NCBI RefSeq assembly: GCF_051857535.1 | Contig: NZ_JBPZGY010000005.1 | Span: 62,001 to 126,000 of the forward strand | Reading direction: 5' to 3' | DNA: 64,000 nucleotides | Source: Roseateles_B sp051857535 | GTDB lineage: Bacteria > Pseudomonadota > Gammaproteobacteria > Burkholderiales > Burkholderiaceae_C | Shown: one piece after another, positions 60,011 to 64,000 of the stretch | How positions within the stretch are numbered: the first letter of the stretch is position 1 | How the letters are laid out: each line of letters begins with the position of its first letter | Notes under the pieces: model-generated | What the model saw: the letters and a program-made list of their open reading frames with translations, nothing else | Told to the model about the DNA's origin: nothing | The model's database searches: none | Translations under genes and position numbers: made by a program

Positions 60011-61069
60011 TCAGCCCCGCACGCGCTGCCCCAGCTCGTCAAAACCCAGGACCCGCGCCTGCAAGGCCGTCAGTCCGATGCGATCGCCCGCCTGAAGGGC
60101 CGGCACCGTGCCGTTGATCTTGAGGGTCAGCGCCTTGTCCAGTCCGTCAACGCGCGCGTAGAGCAGGTGGGTGTCGCCCAGGTGCTCGGCGAAGTCCAGC
60201 TGGGCCGGCACGCCTTCGCTGGCGGGCGCCAGCTGCAGGTGCTCGGGGCGCACGCCCAGGCGCTGGGCGGGGGCGGGCAGGGCGCAGGCCCAACGCGACC
60301 ACAGAGCCTGGTGGGCGGCGCTGGCGCCGGCCGCGGGGCGGTCCACGAGGTTGATGGCCGGCGCGCCGATGAAGCCCGCCACGAACTCGGTGGCCGGGTC
60401 CTCGTACAGGCTCAGCGGTGTGCCCAGCTGCTCGATGCGCCCCTGGTGGAAGACGGCGATGCGGTCGCCCAGGGTCATGGCCTCGGTCTGGTCATGGGTG
60501 ACGTAGATCATGGTCGCGCCGAGCGCGCGGTGCAGGCGGGCCAGCTCGATGCGCATCTCCAGGCGCAGGGCCGCGTCCAGGTTGGACAGCGGCTCGTCGA
60601 AGAGAAAGACCTTGGGCTTGCGCACGATGGCGCGGCCGATGGCTACGCGCTGGCGCTGGCCGCCCGAGAGCTGGGCCGGGCGACGGTCCAGCAGCGCGGT
60701 GAGCTTGAGCGTCTCGGCCGTCCTGCGGACCTGGGCCTCGCGCTCGGCCTTGGGCACGCCGGCCATCTTGAGGGCAAAGCCCATGTTCTCGGCCACGCTC
60801 ATGTGCGGGTACAGCGCGTAGCTCTGGAACACCATGGCCGCGCCGCGTTCGGCCGGCGGCAGGCCGTTGGCGCGCTGGCCGTCGATCAGCAGCGTGCCCT
60901 CGGAGATGTCCTCCAGGCCCGCGATCATGCGCAGCGTGGTGCTCTTGCCGCAGCCCGAGGGGCCGACGAAGACGAGGAACTCGCCGTCCTCGATCTCCAG
61001 GTCGATGCCGCGGATGACGTCCTGCTCACCGTAGCGCTTGTGGATGCCTTGCAGGCTCAGTCGTGCCAC
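60011..61069 (-). CDS. Sugar ABC transporter ATP-binding protein (MalK/UgpC type)
   Basis: The start is GTG 61069 (MARLSLQGIHKRYG), one base after the GH1 stop; 352 residues. The ATPase domain has Walker A GPSGCGKST, signature LSGGQRQRVAIGRA and Walker B VFLFDEPLSNLD. A C-terminal MalK-type regulatory (TOBE) domain follows, with LGVRPEHLQL. It energises a CUT1 importer formed with the two permeases at 62453-64000. The sugar is probably a beta-gluco-oligosaccharide, judged from the neighbouring beta-glucosidase. Confidence 0.95.
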   Translation of the reverse strand: MARLSLQGIHKRYGEQDVIRGIDLEIEDGEFLVFVGPSGCGKSTTLRMIAGLEDISEGTLLIDGQRANGLPPAERGAAMVFQSYALYPHMSVAENMGFALKMAGVPKAEREAQVRRTAETLKLTALLDRRPAQLSGGQRQRVAIGRAIVRKPKVFLFDEPLSNLDAALRLEMRIELARLHRALGATMIYVTHDQTEAMTLGDRIAVFHQGRIEQLGTPLSLYEDPATEFVAGFIGAPAINLVDRPAAGASAAHQALWSRWACALPAPAQRLGVRPEHLQLAPASEGVPAQLDFAEHLGDTHLLYARVDGLDKALTLKINGTVPALQAGDRIGLTALQARVLGFDELGQRVRG

Positions 61070-61070
61070 C

Positions 61071-62408
61071 TCAGGCTCCCTTGGATTGCGCGGCCAGGAA
61101 CTGGCGGTACCAGCGGGCGCTGTCCTTGGGGGTGCGCTGCTGGGTCTCGTAGTCCACGTGCACGATGCCGAAGCGCTTGGCATAGCCCGAGGACCACTCG
61201 AAATTGTCCAGCAGGCTCCAGACCATGTAGGCATCGACCGGCACGCCCTCCTGCAGGGCCGCATGCACGGCGGCGATGTGGCGCTGGAGGTAGCGGGTGC
61301 GCGCTTCGTCCTGCACGCGGCCGTCCACCCAGGGGTCGGGGAAGGCGCCGCCGTTCTCGGTGACCCACAGGCTGGGCAGCTGCGGATAGTCGCGGTGCAG
61401 GCGCAGCAGCAGCTCGGTCAGGCCTTCCGGGTAGACCTCCCAGCCCATCTCGCTGACCTCCTTGCCCGCGGCCTTGGGGTCCCAGGGCTTGTCGGCGCTC
61501 TGCACCGAGCGGGAGTAGTAGTTGACGCCCAGGAAGTCCAGGGGCTGGCGGATCTCGGCGAGGTCGCCATCGTGCATCTTCGGTGCCTTGTCGCCCAGGT
61601 CCAGCCAGATGTCGACCGGATAGCGGCCCTGGCACAGCGGGTCCATGTACCAGCGCAGCAGGCGGCCGTCCTCCAGCACGGCGCGGGCCTTGTCCGCGGC
61701 CGAGGGCGTGGCCGGATGGGTGGGCGCGAGGTTGAGTACGATGCCCAGCTTCTCCTTTGCGCCCGCGGCGCGCAGGGCCTTGAGTGCGCGGCCGTGGCTC
61801 AGCAGCAGATGGTGCGAGACCTGCAGCGCCAGCGCCTCGTCCTTGAGGCCGGGGGCGAAGACGCCGTTCTGGTGGCCCAGCACGGCCACGACCCAGGGCT
61901 CGTTGTGCGTGCACAGCGAGGCCAGGCGGTCGCCCAGGCGGCCTTGGATGCCCAGGGCGTAGTCGACGAAATGGTCCACCGTCTCACGGTTGGCCCAGCC
62001 GCCGCGGTCCTGCAGGGCCTGGGGCAGGTCCCAGTGGTTGAGGGTCAGGTGGGGCTGCAGGCCGCGGGCCAGCATGCCGTCCACCAGGCGGTCGTAGAAG
62101 GCCAGGCCGGCCTCGTTCCAGGCGCCCTGGCCGGTGGCTTGCACGCGCGGCCAGCTCACGCTGAAGCGGTAGGCGTTGACGCCCAGACTCTGGATCAGGT
62201 CGAGGTCATCGGCCCAGCGCTGGTAGTGCTCGCAGGCCACGCGGCCGTCGCTCGCGTCGGCAATGGCACCGGGCTGGCGGCAGAAGGTGTCCCAGATGCT
62301 GGGGCCCTTGCCGTCGACGTCGGCGGCGCCCTCGATCTGGAAGGCGCTGGTGGAGACGCCCCAGACGAAGTCGGGCGGGAAGTGCAGGGCGGTGGTCGGG
62401 TCGGTCAT
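61071..62408 (-). CDS. GH1 beta-glucosidase
   Basis: From ATG 62408 (MTDPTTALHFPPDFVWG) it has 445 residues, normal for GH1. The N-terminal signature FVWGVSTSAFQIEG, the acid/base Glu170 in THNEP and the nucleophile Glu351 in VTENGG are all present. No signal peptide is visible, so it is cytoplasmic and cleaves imported cello- or laminari-oligosaccharides to glucose. It lies between permease and ATPase genes of the importer in one operon. Confidence 0.96.
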   Translation of the reverse strand: MTDPTTALHFPPDFVWGVSTSAFQIEGAADVDGKGPSIWDTFCRQPGAIADASDGRVACEHYQRWADDLDLIQSLGVNAYRFSVSWPRVQATGQGAWNEAGLAFYDRLVDGMLARGLQPHLTLNHWDLPQALQDRGGWANRETVDHFVDYALGIQGRLGDRLASLCTHNEPWVVAVLGHQNGVFAPGLKDEALALQVSHHLLLSHGRALKALRAAGAKEKLGIVLNLAPTHPATPSAADKARAVLEDGRLLRWYMDPLCQGRYPVDIWLDLGDKAPKMHDGDLAEIRQPLDFLGVNYYSRSVQSADKPWDPKAAGKEVSEMGWEVYPEGLTELLLRLHRDYPQLPSLWVTENGGAFPDPWVDGRVQDEARTRYLQRHIAAVHAALQEGVPVDAYMVWSLLDNFEWSSGYAKRFGIVHVDYETQQRTPKDSARWYRQFLAAQSKGA

Positions 62409-62452
62409 GGGTCGGGTGAGCGAAGGAAGGGCGGGTGTCGAAAGGGGCCGGC

Positions 62453-63286
62453 TCACTTGACGGCACCGGCCGTCAGGCCGGCGATGAGTTGGCGTGAGGC
62501 CAGCATGAAGAGGGCGATCAGGGGCAGGGTGGCGACGGCAGCGCCTGCGATGAGGGCGCCCCATTCGGTGTCCACCGGGTTCTGCAGCAGGCGCAGGGCC
62601 AGGGGCAGGGTGAAATGCTCCGGGCTGCGCAGCACGATCAGCGGGCCCACGAAGTTGTTCCAGCTGCCGATGAAGCTGATGAGCCCGAGCGTGCCCAGGG
62701 CCGGCTTGAGCAGGGGCAGCACGATGCGCACGAAGAGGCCGAACTCGCCGCAGCCGTCCATGCGGGCGGCCTCGACCAGTTCACGGGGCACGGCGCTGCG
62801 CACGTACTGGCGCATCAGGAAGATGCCGAAGGCATTGGCCGCGCCGGGCAGGTACAGGGCCCGCGGCTCGTCGATCCAGCCCAGCAGGTCCATCACCATG
62901 AAGCTGGGAATCATGCTCATGAAGCTGGGCAGCAGCATGGTGCCCAGCACCAGCGCGAACAGCGGGCGCTTGAAGCGGAACTCGAACATCGCGAAGGCAT
63001 AGCCGCCCATGGCGCAGAAGAGCAGCGTCAGGGCCGTGGACATCAGCGCCACGTAGAGGCTCCAGCCCACGCTGCGCCAGAAGGGGATGCGCTCGCCCAG
63101 CAGGCGCAGATTGGCCAGCAGGTCATCGCCGAACCACAGGGGCGGGGGCACGCTGAAGATGTCGGTCCGCGACTGCGTGGCGAAGACGAACATCACGTAG
63201 AAGGGCGCCAGCATCAGCAGGGCGCCGACGCCGACGAGGGCGTAGGCCAGCCACCGCGAGGTGTTCACAACAGGCCAGGTGCTCAT
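62453..63286 (-). CDS. Sugar ABC transporter permease (MalG type)
   Basis: Starting at ATG 63286 (MSTWPVVNTSRW), which overlaps the stop of the preceding permease by one base (TGATG), the protein has 277 residues and six predicted membrane helices. The EAA loop reads ELVEAARMDGCGEFGLFVRIVLPLLKP (quoted in part: EAARMDGCGEF), typical of CUT1 MalG-like subunits. It forms the membrane channel with the other permease. Confidence 0.94.
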   Translation of the reverse strand: MSTWPVVNTSRWLAYALVGVGALLMLAPFYVMFVFATQSRTDIFSVPPPLWFGDDLLANLRLLGERIPFWRSVGWSLYVALMSTALTLLFCAMGGYAFAMFEFRFKRPLFALVLGTMLLPSFMSMIPSFMVMDLLGWIDEPRALYLPGAANAFGIFLMRQYVRSAVPRELVEAARMDGCGEFGLFVRIVLPLLKPALGTLGLISFIGSWNNFVGPLIVLRSPEHFTLPLALRLLQNPVDTEWGALIAGAAVATLPLIALFMLASRQLIAGLTAGAVK

Positions 63287-64000
63287 CACGCACGCTCCTT
63301 GCCGAAGGCTCGGTGCAGGGCCGCCGTGGCCGCCGCGAGGACCGCGAACAGCAGCCACGACATCGCTGCCGCCGCGCCGAAGTCGTTGAAGTCGAAGGCC
63401 AGGCGGTAGAGGTAGACCGCGCTGCTCATGCCGGCCTGGTCATTGCCGCCGCGGCCGTTGGTCAGCACGAAGGGCTCCTCGAAGAGCTGCAGGCTGCCCA
63501 CCACCGAGAGGGTGAAGCCGAAGAGCATCATGCTGCGCAGCCCCGGCAGGGTGATGTGCAGGAAGCGCTGCCAGGGGCTGGCGCCGTCCATGGTCGCGGC
63601 CTCGTACAGGTCCTTGGGGATGGTCTGCAGGGCGGCGAGGTAGAGCACGGTGTGGAAGCCCACGTAGCGCCAGAACACGACCAGGGCGATGGCGGGGCGC
63701 AGGCGGTCGGGGTCGTTGAGCCAGTCGATGGCCTGTGCGGGCAGCAGCAGGCCCAGGCCTGGCAGCTGGCGCAGGGCGCCGAGGCCGCTGTTGATCAGCC
63801 CGTAGTCGGTCGAGAACAGCGCGCTGAACAGGATGGCGATGGCCACCGTGGAGGTGATGTAGGGCAGGAAGTAGGCGCCCATCAGCGCATTGCGCCAGCG
63901 CTGGCCCAGGGCCTGCAGCCCGCAGGCCAGGGGCAGGGCTACCAGGTGCTGCGGCACGGCGCTGGCCACGCCCAGCCACACGGTGTTGCCCAGGGACTTC
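63286..64000 (-). CDS. Sugar ABC transporter permease (MalF type), 5' end cut by window
   Basis: The frame is open to the right edge, so the N-terminus lies outside; about 237 residues are seen, beginning within KSLGNTVWLGVASAV. Five to six membrane helices and the EAA loop LYEAATMDGASPWQRFLHI show a CUT1 MalF-like permease. A binding-protein gene is expected beyond the edge. It is coupled to the MalG-type gene by a one-base overlap. Confidence 0.92.
   Translation of the reverse strand, partial: KSLGNTVWLGVASAVPQHLVALPLACGLQALGQRWRNALMGAYFLPYITSTVAIAILFSALFSTDYGLINSGLGALRQLPGLGLLLPAQAIDWLNDPDRLRPAIALVVFWRYVGFHTVLYLAALQTIPKDLYEAATMDGASPWQRFLHITLPGLRSMMLFGFTLSVVGSLQLFEEPFVLTNGRGGNDQAGMSSAVYLYRLAFDFNDFGAAAAMSWLLFAVLAAATAALHRAFGKERA

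Noticed and set aside
1..64000. CRISPR arrays, tRNA or rRNA genes, complete insertion sequences, prophage genes
   Set aside because: None were seen: no regularly spaced direct repeats, no cloverleaf-type sequence and no transposase or integrase frame on either strand.

Overview
The window is GC-rich, densely coded, all-chromosomal DNA. Its gene set is what I expect from a betaproteobacterium of the order Burkholderiales, probably near the Roseateles/Rubrivivax/Leptothrix group: a 60-kDa acyl-CoA dehydrogenase regulon, dihydroorotase followed by a DUF3025 gene, a class A RNase P RNA, CysM, and a CUT1 sugar transporter with GH1 and GH16 enzymes. The taxonomic placement is inference from gene content and base composition; there is no rRNA here.

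Bases 1-19750, minus strand: a compact biosynthetic gene cluster read right to left as one probable operon (spacings of -29 to +77 bases). It starts with a LolD/MacB-type ABC ATPase and permease. Next come a YtkA/FixH-like lipoprotein and an exported DJ-1/PfpI-fold protein. Then follow a 1753-residue fatty-acyl-AMP ligase/polyketide synthase (FAAL-ACP-KS-AT-ACP) and a 2493-residue NRPS (docking-Cy-A-PCP-Cy*-A-PCP-TE). It ends with a small membrane protein, a type II thioesterase, an exported LolA-like protein, and a second ABC ATPase plus permease cut by the window edge. The predicted product is an acyl chain extended once by malonate without reduction, then joined to two cysteines. The first cyclization domain looks able to make a thiazoline; the second has lost its key residues. 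A divergent ParB/SerK-fold gene (20058) faces the operon across an inverted repeat.

Bases 20700-23000: a 70-residue unknown with its own terminator, a glycine-zipper lipoprotein, a 54-residue candidate gene and an HNH endonuclease. Bases 23220-33860, plus strand: a beta-oxidation regulon (TetR with palindromic operator, FadE-like dehydrogenase, DUF2147 protein, FadN-like HAD/hydratase fusion, DUF4442 hotdog protein, thiolase, terminator). It is followed by an alpha/beta hydrolase, a DUF1569 lipoprotein, an enoyl-CoA hydratase and an SGNH hydrolase.

Bases 33860-39400: FAD oxidoreductase and YciA-like thioesterase (minus), an Atm1-type ABC transporter, a LysR regulator and an orphan amino-acid-binding protein with terminator. 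Bases 39400-41600 are a lower-GC patch with one OLD-family ATPase/TOPRIM nuclease, a likely acquired defence gene. Bases 41625-49450: pyrC, DUF3025, a periplasmic trypsin-like protease overlapping an FHA membrane protein, cysM, and a 798-residue exported protein of unknown function. rnpB lies at 49518-49963, and an antisense oxidoreductase gene ends inside its 3' end.

Bases 51100-56600: Bcr/CflA exporter, exported alpha-carbonic anhydrase, and a periplasmic binding protein with a hybrid histidine kinase. Bases 56800-64000: a beta-glucan utilisation locus with glucokinase and an exported GH16 glucanase transcribed divergently across two LacI-type palindromes, a diguanylate cyclase, MalK-type ATPase, GH1 beta-glucosidase and two CUT1 permeases, the last cut by the window end.
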